Source: Mermis nigrescens (lineage: Eukaryota > Nematoda > Enoplea > Mermithida > Mermithidae). Taken from it: 64,000 nt of DNA. Each line of letters starts with the position of its first letter. The first letter of the stretch is position 1. The DNA is taken from assembly GCA_036768485.1 (NCBI GenBank), contig JAVLUZ010000142.1, positions 21,976,290-22,040,289 on the forward strand, in the 5' to 3' direction. Under the pieces are notes generated by a model. The model saw only the letters and a program-made list of their open reading frames with translations, had not been told where the DNA came from and ran no database searches. The position numbers were made by a program, and so were the translations under genes. Shown here piece after piece: positions 22,800-34,500 of the stretch.

Positions 22800-24180
22800 T
22801 AAACTTTACGTTCTAGTGGATGAGTAAAAAAACAGATTTTGTCCAAGATTTCTCTGCCAACTTTTTCGGTTATGAGTTGGGATGAATTGAATAAAATAGA
22901 AATAAAGTAACTTTTAAGGGTTACACGTCGAAGCAAGCCGCGTTCAAAAAAACATGATATTGAGTTGTTTATGGGGTGTAAAGTTCGAAATCTGTGGTGT
23001 AAAATGGCCGAAAAAATAGCTTTATTTCGTATTTTGATTGGTTAATCATATCAAATATTTTGCGGAACATAAGTTTGGCACATACAAACGTACTACAATC
23101 AAAGGGCTACAAACTGGCCCGAACCGAATTTATTTACATTCAATGGGGCGTTAGGTTCAGATTTTTAAAGTTTACAATGTGGTGGACAGTGGAAAATACG
23201 TGTTCAGAAGTCGGGCGAGGTCGAATAGGATAAAAATAAAGTACTTTCTAAGGGGTACGCGTCACAGCGAATTGCGTTTATTTACATCAATATTTAGCTT
23301 TTCAGGGAGGTGTAAAGTCAAAACAATGGGAGAGTTAAACGTGTTTCTGTCTTGTTTTTTTCTGCTTAAGTTCTGGGTTATGAGTCTGGACATAATCTGA
23401 AGTCTAAAAATGAACCAGAAACCAAATGTTATACGCCAGTTCCTTTGCACTCAATAGTGGTGTAAAGTGGTTTACATCTGATATTTATTTGTCCTCGGGC
23501 CATTGTGGAGACTTAATTTTCTCAATAAATGTTGATCGTAATATCAGAGTAATATCAGAATTACGAATCCGACTGAAATTTTCTTTACTTTTTGTGGTTG
23601 TGTAAAGTTTACACTGCATATTAACTTTAGTTCTATAGCTTTACAGAAGCTTAATTCTTTCTAAAGTCTAAAAATGTACCAGGAATCAAATGTGAGACGC
23701 CAGTTGAGCTCGTTTGCTTACACTCAACAGCGGTGTGAAGTAGTTTACAACTGATGTTGATTTGTTCTCGGGTTATTGTGGAGACTAAATTTTTCCATAA
23801 ATCTTTATCGTAATATCAGAGTAATATTATAATTACGAATCTGATTAAAATCCTCTTTACACTCTGTGGTTGTGTAAAGTTTACACTGCATATTAACTTT
23901 AGTTCAAAAGCCTTGCGTAAGATTAATTTTTTTCAAAATGTTCTACGTAAAATCAGAATTGGGAATCTGACTGTTAGTTTTCTCTACACCTAGTAGTTGT
24001 GCAAAGTTTGCACTATTCATTTGTTGTTAATATGTACTTTATACTACAAATTTATTTTACTTCCGAATCTGAGCGTTAGTGTTCCTTACACTTGATATTT
24101 GCGTAAAGTTTATGCTGAAAAACTTTGATCTGTTAAAATAATGTAAGGTTGTCTTGTTTAAAAAGTATAATGCTGATGAT
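22800..24180 (+). repeat. GTGTAAAGT/TTTACAC dispersed array
   Basis: GTGTAAAG, TTTACACTCAA and GTGTAAAGTTTACACTG recur many times. At 23430-24040 the sequence repeats as ~240-290 bp units (GTTGATCGTAATATCAGAG, GAATTACGAATC, GTGTAAAGTTTACACTGCAT). The same blocks occur at 46990-48500, 49330-49400 and 50700-51650. No coding frame. Confidence 0.7.
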
Positions 24181-24290
24181 AAGAACAATATTGTTTTCCG
24201 CGTTCCTGGACTGCTGTCATTATTGTGGCATGTTACTGTATGTATTTACTGACTGATGTACCCAAATCATGCTGATTAAAAGTAGGGTAC

Positions 24291-25036
24291 TAGCAAAGAA
24301 AAATGCTCCGATGGAACAAAAAAGATGAATATACTTGGAATTGTGGATTTTCAAGGATGTAAAAGGAGAGGACTGGGAAAAAGCTACCTAAAGTCGCAAA
24401 ATCTGCTAAAAATCACACTTTCTCTAAGCAACGCAAAAAATCGAAGTATATTCTGCGGCTTCTAAAAAAGTGTCTTTTTCAAATAATTTTCAAAGTTTCA
24501 GATAAGAGTGTATAAACGAAATCTGTAATGTTTACTTTTTTAAATTGATGACAAGTAGTGACGCTGACTAGCTTCGTATCCTGATTGATAGAAAACTAAG
24601 TGGTATTGTATTTAAAGTTGTTTTATTTTGTTATGAGCATTATAGCAAGCAAAGCAGGGGCCGATTGATTAGTGCACGCAATCGTTACGGGCATGCTAGT
24701 GTACCTACATTTAGTCTGTTTCAAGTCTTACTCAATATTTTCAAATCTTTTTCAAATCTTTCAAATTTTACTCAACTTACTCAATATCATTTCCTATAGC
24801 TACTGCATAGCTAGCGTGCTGCTTTTTCAATCATTTTTATGGTTAAATATTTATTTTAATCTGTTGGCTGCAGAATTTACTTCGATTTTTTGCGTTGCTT
24901 AGAGAAAGTGTGATTTTTAGCAGATTTTGCAACTTTAGGTAGCTTTTTCCTAGTCCCCTCCTTTTACATCCTTAATAATCCACAATTCCAAGTATATTCA
25001 TCTTTTTTGTTCCATCAGAGCATTTTTCTTTGCTAG

Positions 25037-25038
<2 letters not shown>
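24291..25038. mobile_element. ~750-bp foldback element with ~170-bp inverted arms
   Basis: Left arm CTAGCAAAGAAAAATGCTCC... (24291-24460) and right arm ...GGAGCATTTTTC reversed (24870-25038) are long inverted repeats. The centre (24540-24720) has a short open region shared with the copy at 50125, reading HYSKQ.WRPLISAPNRCGHASVP there. Function unknown. Confidence 0.75.

Positions 25039-25039
<1 letters not shown>

Positions 25040-25100
<61 letters not shown>
25040..25100. repeat. (AT)n microsatellite
   Basis: Pure AT dinucleotide run. Confidence 0.97.
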
Positions 25101-25179
25101 TAGTATAGATAATACTCATGATATAATATAATATATTATATATTATATATGGATGTACATGATGATTATATATATCATA

Positions 25180-25473
25180 CATTGGGTGGGCCAACGCAAA
25201 AAATCGGCGTACATTCTGCGATTCAACAGATTGGCATAAACATTCGGCCATAGCAATGATTGAAACATGCAGCACGTTAGAACTGGCAACATTGGATAGA
25301 TAAAAGTATCTTCTTTCGAATCGTATAAAAAAATTTTGGCCAGCTGCCAGCGTTGCGTGCAGTACGGCTATTTGTTTACACCTCACTTTGATATTGTTTA
25401 AAGGCAAGACAGCGTCGTTGGTCACCGCCATCAATTTGCATCCTATTTTCACGATATCCTGAAATTTTTGCAC
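25180..25473 (-). other. Open frame of unknown status in copy A tail
   Basis: A minus-strand ATG at 25473 opens ~95 codons (MQKFQDIVKIGCKLMAVTND...) before running into AT repeats. Composition is protein-like, but there is no recognised domain and the region is absent from copy B. Confidence 0.2.
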
Positions 25474-25561
25474 TCAGTAGGAAGCGTTTCTACTCTGGGG
25501 TTTAAAAAATGTGCTACCTAATTTTTGTGAATGTATTTATCCTCAAACAGGTCAAAAAAGG

Positions 25562-25768
<207 letters not shown>

Positions 25769-26258
25769 ATTTTTTTACCGTAATCTGTCGGCTAACTGTC
25801 GATGAAAATTCCTAAAATTCATGCCCAAACTTATGTGAAACAGACTATAGATAGTAGGTAGGTAGGTAGGTACTACTTATAGTCTGTTTCACACAACTTC
25901 GGTCATAAATTTTAAAATTATCTCCGACAATAAGCTGACAGATTGTGATTATATATTGATCTATTGATCTGGTACAGTGGCGGATCTAGGATTTTCCTAA
26001 GGGGGGGGGCGGTATCCCAACTTTTCCAAAAACAGTTAGAAACAGGTCCAAAAATTTGCCCTTAACGCGCGAAATATCGTTTTTTTGTGTTTTACATTGT
26101 ATATTTTAACATAAAATCACTTTTGACGCAAAATTTTTCTTAAAATTCAAAAATTTTCGACAATTCTGTGCGAAAAAATCATTAAATTTCTTTGACTTTA
26201 ACAAAAATCCGGTGCGAAGCGCCGGAAAATTAGTGAGATTAAGGTGGATAGACGTCTA

Positions 26259-26807
26259 TAGTCTGTTTCATTTATTCGAGAGCTTTTTAGTCAATTCTTT
26301 TAAGGGCTACAGTAGGTGAAACAAGACGAATTACTGTAATTCGGCATATCAGCTCAGTGAGGGCGGGTGGCTGGAATTTTTCCATTTTTAATGCAATAAT
26401 CCGCCCATATAAATTTAATTTTAGGCATTTAATCAGTACTGGGACATACTACAGTAAGTGCGCTAAATAAAAAGCTGTCGGCTGGAATCGAACCCGGGTT
26501 GCTTCGACACGACAACCAGACGTTTTATCACTGAGCTATGCGGGAGTTCGCGGCGTTTCTTAACATTTTAGTCTATTCGGTTTAAAGTGTCCACTCAGGA
26601 TTAGCTGAATGCGCGATTATCATCTGTAAGTTGATTAATCTGCTGGAAGACGAGAATAAATTATGTCGCAAAATTGTTATTGGCAAACCCTTCTCTGCTA
26701 CGTAACTATAGTGAGATCTAGCGAACTACAGTAAATAAGAAAGAAGGGGTTACTGTAGCCTCCGAAAACATTTACTGAAAAAGCTCTCGGATAAATGAAA
26801 CAGACTA
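26259..26807. mobile_element. 549-bp tRNA-bearing TAGTCTGTTTCA MITE with TA duplication
   Basis: Begins TAGTCTGTTTCATTTATTCG and ends GGATAAATGAAACAGACTA. The host reads GACGTCTAGAAGC in the empty copies at 2748 and 39379, and GACGTCTA[element]TAGAAGC here, proving TA target duplication. A second copy is at 49574-50120. Confidence 0.93.
26474..26549 (-). tRNA. tRNA-like sequence (Asp-GTC-like) inside the MITE
   Basis: Minus strand: CATAGCTCAGTGATAAAACG (A box), TTGTCGT anticodon-like loop with GTC, and CCCGGGTTCGATTCC (B box and T arm). The acceptor and anticodon stems pair poorly, so charging is unlikely. The copy at 49793-49866 keeps the same boxes. Confidence 0.5.
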
Positions 26808-27214
26808 TAGAAGCATGATTTACTGCTTGATTTCCTGTATTTACCCATTTGATGCGAAACATCGAAATTTTTAATTGAAAATAGAATAAAACTATGCAAA
26901 AATAGCAGTTTCTGCTGTTGAAATTGTTTTGAAACCTACATGAAAAGAAAATGGCTTTCAGGTCGCCAAAAAAGTAAATAAACGTCATTAATAGGTATCC
27001 CGGAAAAATTTGAGAAATTATGGTCACTGACGGCCAAAAATTATTGCAAATTGCATTTCCATTCTTTATCTCGTTAAATATTTTTGGCCAATGGGGAGTG
27101 GCGCGCCCCCTTAAATCCGCTCCTGATCTGGTATATAATTATCGTAACCCTCGGCTTACTGTCGATGAAAATTCTTAGAATTTATGCACGATGTTATGCG
27201 AAACAGACTACAAC

Positions 27215-27725
27215 TACCTGCGCCATTTTGGCTGAGTTATGCGCTTAGTTTTCGATTTTATTGTAGGCCAAAATTATCGTGAGCCGGGCATGCGGTTATT
27301 GATTTTTGCAACTACATGTAGGAGTATGTCAGAAGTACAACGAAAGTGCAAACGTATAACACTTGCGGAGATATCAAAGTCCGCAGTAAAGTTTGCGCTG
27401 ACGCACACTTTAGAAATGTAGGTATACGTGAATAATGGCAGCCACAGGACCGAAGTTGAAACGTATGGAGGATGACGTAGGCATTAGTAGGCAAGTTAGT
27501 TAGTATCGAAAGGTAAAGCGAATAGTAAAGAACGAGCGCAGCCAGAGTTGTATTCTCATATTTTTTGGTCAATAATTACCTGCCACTATTATTGTTGGAA
27601 ACGATGACGTCTCATATTCTTGCATTCAAATAATAGATTTTTAGGGTGTGTATTGGATTTTCCTTGAAAGAAATGTTGAAGTTTTAGCACCCTTCAAGAA
27701 GGCGTAAAAGTATCTCAGGTAGGTT
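27215..27725. other. No gene recognised
   Basis: Contains a 60-codon frame without domain features. No repeat boundaries seen. Confidence 0.4.
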
Positions 27726-27729
27726 ATTT

Positions 27730-29190
27730 CAGGCGCTGATCCAGGGGGAAGGGGGCAGCCGCCCCACCCCGCCCTCCCCCAAAACCCTTTTTGAAAATTT
27801 TTTGAACAGCAGATATACGTTGGAATGCGCCCAAAATTGAGCTAAAACGCAAAAACGTCAAAAATTTTATTCATCATTATTTTTCGTTATGTTGTACCAG
27901 CATTGTGTTTGAAGCAGCCAGAATATTCAGTTATACGTGGGCGGCTCGGCACCAAAGTTCTGGGGGGTGCAAGGTTTTTTCAAAGGTCAAAAAATGGCCC
28001 AAAAAATGATGATATGGCGAAAAAACACCATTTTTCAACGTTTCTCATCGAGCACTATCCATTGGCATCAAAAAATTGCGAAAAAAATGAAAAATTTCCA
28101 AAAATTGAATTCTGGGGGTATTTTGGTTCTTTGGGGGGTGCATACCCCCCAGCCCCACGCCCAGGTATGATTCCAGTGCTTCACTTCAATTTATTGATTT
28201 AATGTGCTATACTATATATCGGTCGAAACTCTAAACGCTGGTTGGACTCCGTGTTAAAGGTGTGTGCCGGTTATCGGCAATTTTTCGTTTCGTTTCGTTT
28301 TCCAGTTCAGAACGCATTTCAAAGCAAGAGTTTGTAATGGTTTGTAGATATGAAGGAGCTGGTTAACTGTTTTTAGGCTGAGTGTAGAACCATAATTCGG
28401 CCGATTTTGTGAAAGTTCTAACGTTACATTTCAACATTTCATTTACAAAATTTTCGAGGGCTCCGCTTCGGGCCCCGCTGGGGAGCGTTTAAGCGCGTCC
28501 CCAGATCCTTCAGCTGTAAAAGCGAGGGCGTTTCTTGCATTTTTTGTGTCCAAGGCATAATTGTGTAATGTAAATGTGTGATCTGACCCGTTGGGTAGGA
28601 CCGCTCCATTCCCGAAATGAAAGCGCGTCTAAGACCACCAAAATAGGTTTTTAGCGTGTTTTTGAGTTATGTCAACTCGCCGGATTTATTGTTTAAGTAT
28701 GGTTTTGTCATCTAAACCGCTAAAAATCACTCAAATCTGAGTTAGACACAGAGAGCATGTCAATTTTTTTCCGGGCGCTATGCGCTGGATTCTTTGTTCA
28801 GCTATAGTTTTTGCCTCCTGCTCACTCAAAACAGCTCAAATTTGAGTTATGACTTGAAAGAACATGAAATTTTTTCGGCGGTTCTCGCCAGATTTATTGT
28901 TTATCTGCGTTTCTTGTCTTCTAACTCGCTCGAAATTGAGCTTGACTTGCAGAAAGACAGGAGTTAGGGAATTACTCGTGAATTGAATTATGAGAAATCG
29001 GTTGTGCATATAGCCTAAATGATCAATTTTCTGCATATCAATATTGAGTAAGGTGAAGAATTTTAGAAATTGTATTTTGAAATTTGTCTCCACCATCGTT
29101 TAGAGCTCGCCGAGATACGCTCGTTCTCGAGATATCTGACTTCGAATTTTCGGACCGCCCCCTTCCCCAAAATTTTTCCTGGATCCAGTA
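27730..29190. mobile_element. ~1.46-kb element with GATCCAGG-type termini
   Basis: Left CAGGCGCTGATCCAGGGGG and right CCCCCTTCCCC ... CCTGGATCCAGT form an imperfect inverted repeat. The target duplication is unclear. Holds a GTGGGC MITE and GGCGC hairpin motifs. Confidence 0.5.
27932..28169 (+). mobile_element. GTGGGC-family MITE
   Basis: Begins TATACGTGGGCGGC and ends CCCAGGTATG. Flanks ATTCAGTT and ATTCCAGT are an imperfect duplication. Internal blocks match the 8323 copy. Confidence 0.8.
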
Positions 29191-30476
29191 GTTGTTACAT
29201 TACATAGGTAGGTACATTTTTATGTGGAAAACGTTCTTGATTATTGTGCAGATAAGTTCGCATATCTGTTTATGATTGTCCCCTCATCAAACGCTCAAAC
29301 ATTTCAATTTTTCCCGAAGTACTGTAGAAAAAGCCTTTGATTGTCTTCAATATACATACATGGGCGGCAACCGAATTCGGAGGGGGCTCTGGACTGGACA
29401 AAACTGGCAAACCAAAAATTCAGTTCTGGGACTACTTGATCTGCGGGGTATTTTGAATTTTGGGGTCAACCCCTGCTTATATGTGGTTGTCAACTAATCA
29501 ATGAAATCATTTGGCCTTATTTTCAGCGCGGGGAACTGAAGGACATAACAGATAAATCGAAATAAATTCAAAAATGAAACTTGTAAATTCTTCATTACGC
29601 TATATCATCATGATTCATTACACTCAACGCCTCTACCAGCATGCCTTCTTAAAAGGCGTGATGATTCCCTGCTGCAAACTATGGTTTTCCTTAAAATTGT
29701 TTTTATCGGAATCAAACTCCCCAGTGTATCATCAGGATAATAATTGCATTTAACTTATCACCCGTTTTACAATAAGATAAAATATAATGTATTTTTCTAA
29801 TGCACTTCTGCGAAATATATTTTTTGTGGATTTTTTATCTATTACCCGTTGGCAAAGACATTCTAGTGTGTTTCTTTCTGTTAGGTAGACAATTTCGATT
29901 TTCTTATGAAATATGAAGATACGCATTTGCTGATTGATTTTTTTGCGACTTATATTCCTGAATACGAAGTGTTTCTTGTCTATCTGAATTTTAAAAAAGA
30001 CTGTACGATTTCAAGGAAGGCCATGGCCTGAAATCACAGAATCGGTATGAGGATCGTGTCAGTTTAACGATTTTCCGTTTTTTGTCATTCTTTGTTATGA
30101 CACAAAATTTTGTTTTTATCGGTAGGAAAGGCCACAGTTTCTGGTGTTTTGCGCATATTATTTTTTTAACTGGTTATGTGTTATAAAACGGCCACGAATC
30201 GATCTGAAAACGATAAGTGCAAAATTTGTATTGATAAATTTTTGTATTAGTATTCTATTGAAAGCAACCCGTCGCTGCGCTACATAGCAGAGGACGAAAA
30301 ACGCATTTCACGTTTCGATCGCAGACGTTTTTTTAGCAAGCTTAATTCGGAAACCAAGATTCGGCCCATTTAATGAAAATCTCAGCGTTACGATACAATA
30401 TTGACGTGCTCCTTCTGCAAAATTTTATCACACCATGCCAGATCCCCCTCATCCCAGCCATATAAGAGATGGTGTC
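29190..30476. other. No gene recognised
   Basis: AT-rich. A GCAACCGAATTC...GGGG block at 29367-29470 resembles the MITE-like piece near 39745. No supportable coding frame. Confidence 0.4.
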
Positions 30477-30692
30477 CATAGGTGGGCAGCACCGAAATTC
30501 TGGGGGGGTGTGCAAGATTTTTCAAAGGTCAAAAAATGATCTTAAATGGTGGTATGGCACTATCCGTTGGCTTCAAAAAATTGCGAAAAAAGGAAAAAAT
30601 TTCAAAAATTGAATTCTGGGGGTATTTTGGTTTCTGGGGGTCTTCGGCCTTCTGTGGGTGCATACCCCCAACCCCCACCACGCCCACGTGTG
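30477..30692 (+). mobile_element. GTGGGC-family MITE
   Basis: Begins CATAGGTGGGCAGCA and ends CCCACGTGTG. Flanks ATGGTGTC and ATGATATC match at 6/8. Confidence 0.8.
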
Positions 30693-30933
30693 ATGATATC
30701 CCTTGCATTCTCACCTTGACTTAGGTCCTACGGATATAAGTACTCAAATAATCTGTGTAATTAAAAGACCGAGTACCTTGCCTATGTACATAATGTAGGT
30801 ATTACTGAACTAACATTTTTAACATTTGGACCAATCCTTTCCAAAATTTTCCCCTTGATCCGCCAGTGGATTCAATGATCAGTTTTTTACAGCTTTGGCC
30901 TTTCCTCAATTCAGTATATTTTTTTATCACCTG

Positions 30934-31187
30934 TAGTCTGTTTCATTCCAAACGGCCCATTTTTGCTAAAATCTTATTACTGTAATAGATTTTCGATGCA
31001 CAAATAACATCTTCAGTTATGCTCTCCTAACAGTTAATTGCTATGAACCTTTCATATTGATGTTTAATGTGCTTTGCTTAACATGTGACACGTCTAAAAG
31101 ACTGCTGCGAAAGCCTAACCCACAAAATATTCTGCTACAATAGTAAACCATAAAGCAAAAATGGGTCGTTTGGAATAGAACAGACTA
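30934..31187. mobile_element. TAGTCTGTTTCA MITE, GGCCCATTTTTGC subfamily, upstream of the gene
   Basis: Begins TAGTCTGTTTCATTCCAAAC and ends GTTTGGAATAGAACAGACTA, extending inward to GGCCCATTTTTGC/GCAAAAATGGGTC. The right edge lies 214 bp before the start codon of the sphingomyelin synthase gene. Confidence 0.88.
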
Positions 31188-31401
31188 TAGCTTCATCTTA
31201 ACATTTGCATGCGTTTTGTCTTGCAATAATTTCATGCAATAAAGCTATGCCTTGCAATAAGCCGCACGAGTCATTGACTTTTTTATGAATTTTATCTCAT
31301 GCAGAATAATTCGCTTCATCGTCAAGCTAGCTGCTTGAAATAATGATAGCGTAGAATGGAGCAAATATAGATACATTTAGAAAAAACGATGAAGCTATGC
31401 T

Positions 31402-31571
31402 ATGTCAGCATTTTCGAATCGATCAGCAGACTACATTCAATTAAAGCCGCCTCGCTATTCTTCCAAGGAAGGGGTGATAAACCCCGCGCTGCTTTTGACA
31501 GATGCTGCATTTGCAAACCAGAAAGATCACAACGGCACGGTCGTTGGCAACGCTTTGAATCAAACCGCTAG
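31402..31571 (+). CDS. SGMS: Sphingomyelin synthase coding exon 1
   Basis: Starts at ATG 31402 (MSAFSNRSADYIQL...), codes residues 1-56 plus two bases of codon 57, and ends AG|GTAAGC. An in-frame TGA at 31390-31392 makes this the N-terminal start unless a splice acceptor lies in the 9-nt gap. Two other ATGs (31389, 31397) lie just upstream in the other two frames. The exon is more GC-rich than its surroundings. A MITE (30934-31187) ends 214 bp upstream. The link to exon 2 rests on exact phase match (AG + A = Arg) and adjacency, not on homology. Confidence 0.6.
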
Positions 31572-34500
31572 GTAAGCTGGTTTTTTGTCAGTAAACCTGC
31601 CTTTTTGGATAGTTTGCTTACATCATATAACTACACACACGCTGATTCCAACATTGAATTTTTCGCGTGCTTCTTAAATTAATTTTTATATGCGCGTTTT
31701 TATCCGGAGCGATAGTGCAGACCAGACATGCACGTTGGGGGTGGTAGGGAGGTCTAGACCCCAGAATGGAACAATGAGAAATTTTCTGAGGAAAATGGGG
31801 CAAAATGAAGGCCAAAAATGATTATACCGAGCAGACTTTTAGCCAGGGTCGGTCGGGACCGGGCTACCCCCGGGCGAAACTTTTCTTCAAAAGTGCTGCA
31901 AATTGACCAGAAACTATGTAATGAAGTTGTTTTATCGGTATTTTAGCGCCTATTAGGGATGCAACGGATATCCGGATCCGGATCCGGATCCGTTATTATC
32001 CGGTATTATTTTGGATCCGGATCCGGTAGTTTTGAAAAATTAAGATCCGTATCCGGATTCGGATCCGGTATTTTTAAAAAAATTAGATCCGATCCGGATC
32101 CGTTATTTTTACAGTTTAAAACGGATCCTAAACGGATCCAAGAGCTTGTGATAAAGGATCATTAAATCTTGAATTGTATTGATGAAACAACATCATTATG
32201 AGACAAAAGCTTTACTTTGATTGACTTATACTCAAATTCAATGACAGACAAACTGTATTTAAGAAACAGCAGCTTTCTGCAACCAAAGAAAGTGGTAGAT
32301 TGCCCAAAGTCATAAGCTCAACTAACCGCTCATCTATATCAATTGATCTTGCATCATCGTTATTCCATTTTTTACCCTTTAAATCGTACATAAGTTAATT
32401 GGGGAATCCTCTCATATAAATAAAATATTTCATACAGCAAGTAAGCATGCTTCCATTGTCATTTGCACCTTTTGTTTTTCATGTTTCAAAGCAGTCTTTT
32501 CGCAATCTGCGCGTTTTTCTGCAAAGGAAAGTAGACATGCCTGACGCGAATCTTCTACAATCTGTGCTTAACAAGAATACCTCTTTCCTTTTCTTCGATC
32601 TGCTGGGACTCCTCTGCTTTGAACTTTTTATAGTCCGCCGCATGCTTAGTTTGCAGACGCTTTTTCATACAGGTGGTACCAGTGTTTTTTTGTACTCGGA
32701 AACGATTTTTCCCGATGTACAAAAACTTTTCGGGACCGTCTTTGTACATGCACAAAGATTTTTGGGAAGACAAAAATTGCAAAAAAGGTCTGAAATTCGC
32801 AAAATTTTCGGCGCTTTGCGCCGAAATGAGTAACTGTGTGTTGTATATACATGTCTTTACAATGGCAGAAATTGGATTTCAAAAGGAAAAATGTCAAATT
32901 TTTGGGCGCTTTGCGCCGTTTTAAGATGATAGTGATTTTCGCACTTGGAGACGCAGAAATTTGCTAAAATACACTACCAATAGTCGATCAACTCTGTGTT
33001 CAACACACTAAAATCGCTACTGTACCATATTATAGTACCCTAAAATTTGTGTGTGCAAAATGTACAAAGATTTTTGGGAAGACAAAACTGTAAAAAGGGT
33101 AAAATTCCCAAAAATCTCGGGCGCTTCGTGCCAAAATGAGTAATTGTTTGTCCTATATATCTTTGAAATAGCAGAATTTGCATTTGGAATGGAAAGATGT
33201 CAAATTATTCGCGCTTCGCGCCGTTTTGAGACAATTTTTAATAATTTTTGGCGTCAGAAACCCAGACATTAGATAAAATACGCTACCAAAGATCGAAAAC
33301 CCTGTTTTACCACACTAAAATCGCTACAGTACTATAGTACACAAAACTTTGCATGTACTAAATGAACAAAGACTTTTGGGGACTATTCTTTGTACATGTA
33401 CAAACGGACTTTGTACAAAAAAACACTGGGTGGTACCCCTCCACCGCTTCTGTAAAGCTTTGCTGCGCAGAGATTACATTGAGATTTAGTTTCGTTATCA
33501 GCTAGCGTAAAATAGTTCCAGACAGGACTAGAAATGCTTTTTGGCATTTCCGATTAATGAGAGGAAGACGCCAGATTCGCAGTTTTTCAAGCTACAGCCG
33601 AATCAAGATCAATCCGGACCACTCTAACCAAGCTCATGCAGCTTTGCTTATTTCATCATCCTACAGTCATTCCGCTTCTAAAACTAATGAGCGCCGTACT
33701 TGCGAACAAAAATTTTAGTATTAAAAAAATTAAGCGTTCATAATGCATATTCATGGATCCGGATCCGGATCCGTTATTATCCGTTATTTTAATAATTAAA
33801 GATCCGGATCCGGATCCGGATCCGTCGTTCTGAACTTTATGGATCCGTAATCGGATCCGGATCCGTTATTTTGAATTGTACGGATCCGGATCTGGATCCG
33901 GATCCGATATTGCTGGAAAACCAGGATCACGTTGCATCCCTAGCGCCTATACCAATTTTTGGGGTCATTTTGACCTAAAAACCTCAGTTTTTGACCCTCC
34001 CCTACAGACCGGACCGGCTGAGCCCCCCACCCAGATTGGCCATACTGTGCATGTATTGCGCAGGCAGACTGTCCTTTATTGTTCTGCAATGCCTTTTTTG
34101 GCTTAAAGCGGACGGCTTGAATCAGTCAAAAATACGCTGATTCAACAAAGTCGCATTCTAATGCTGTTGCAAATTTACAATTTATCGTCTACGAAAAGAT
34201 GATTTGATCTTAGAAAGGTGCACTGCCTTAAAGGGCAAGATGGGCAATCTTTCACTATGAGTCAAGATCATACATGCACAGCATGGGAATTCTGGGGGGG
34301 GGTGAAATTATAATGTGCTTTTTTGGGTCCAAAAATGGTAGGTACGCGTCAAATACATCGTTTATCAGCGTTTCTGACGATATTCTATCTTTTAGAGCAT
34401 AAAAACAGAAAAATTTCGAAAAAAATTAAGAAGTCGGAACAAATTGAACAAAACTTAAGTATAATCGCGCGAACCGCCGGAAATTCCGAACTTTTGAGCA

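Larger units (their letters stand above)
25975..27125 (+). mobile_element. CAGTGGCGGAT hAT-type MITE flanked by ATCTGGTA
   Basis: Begins CAGTGGCGGATCTAGG and ends AAATCCGCTCCTG. Exact 8-bp duplication ATCTGGTA at 25967-25974 and 27126-27133. It is itself split by the 549-bp MITE at 26259. Confidence 0.92.
25880..27210. mobile_element. TAGTCTGTTTCA MITE split by a hAT-type MITE
   Basis: Halves 25880-25974 and 27126-27210 together equal a ~170-bp MITE (TAGTCTGTTTCACACAACTTCG ... TTATGCGAAACAGACTA). The insertion at 25975 has an exact 8-bp duplication. Confidence 0.85.
31954..33942 (-). mobile_element. BED-finger hAT element with GGATCC subterminal repeats, flanked by GCGCCTAT
   Basis: Termini TAGGGATGCAACGGAT and ACGTTGCATCCCTA, then CCGGATCCGGATCCG runs at both ends (31968-32130; 33755-33905). 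Exact 8-bp duplication GCGCCTAT at 31946-31953 and 33943-33950. It encodes a broken BED/hAT transposase on the minus strand. It lies in intron 1, antisense to the gene. Confidence 0.95.
31724..34050. mobile_element. ATGCACG/TGTGCATG MITE split by a hAT-like element (intron 1)
   Basis: 31724-31953 and 33943-34050 together match the MITEs at 36862 and 44795 (ACCCCAGAATGG, AATGAGGCAAAATGAAGGCC, ATTTTAGCG, CAATTTTTGACC, GATTGGCCATACTGTGCATG). The insertion point has an exact GCGCCTAT duplication. Confidence 0.75.

Noticed and set aside
26474..26549. Functional tRNA-Asp gene
   Set aside because: Boxes A and B are good, but the acceptor and anticodon stems do not pair, and it travels inside a repeat.
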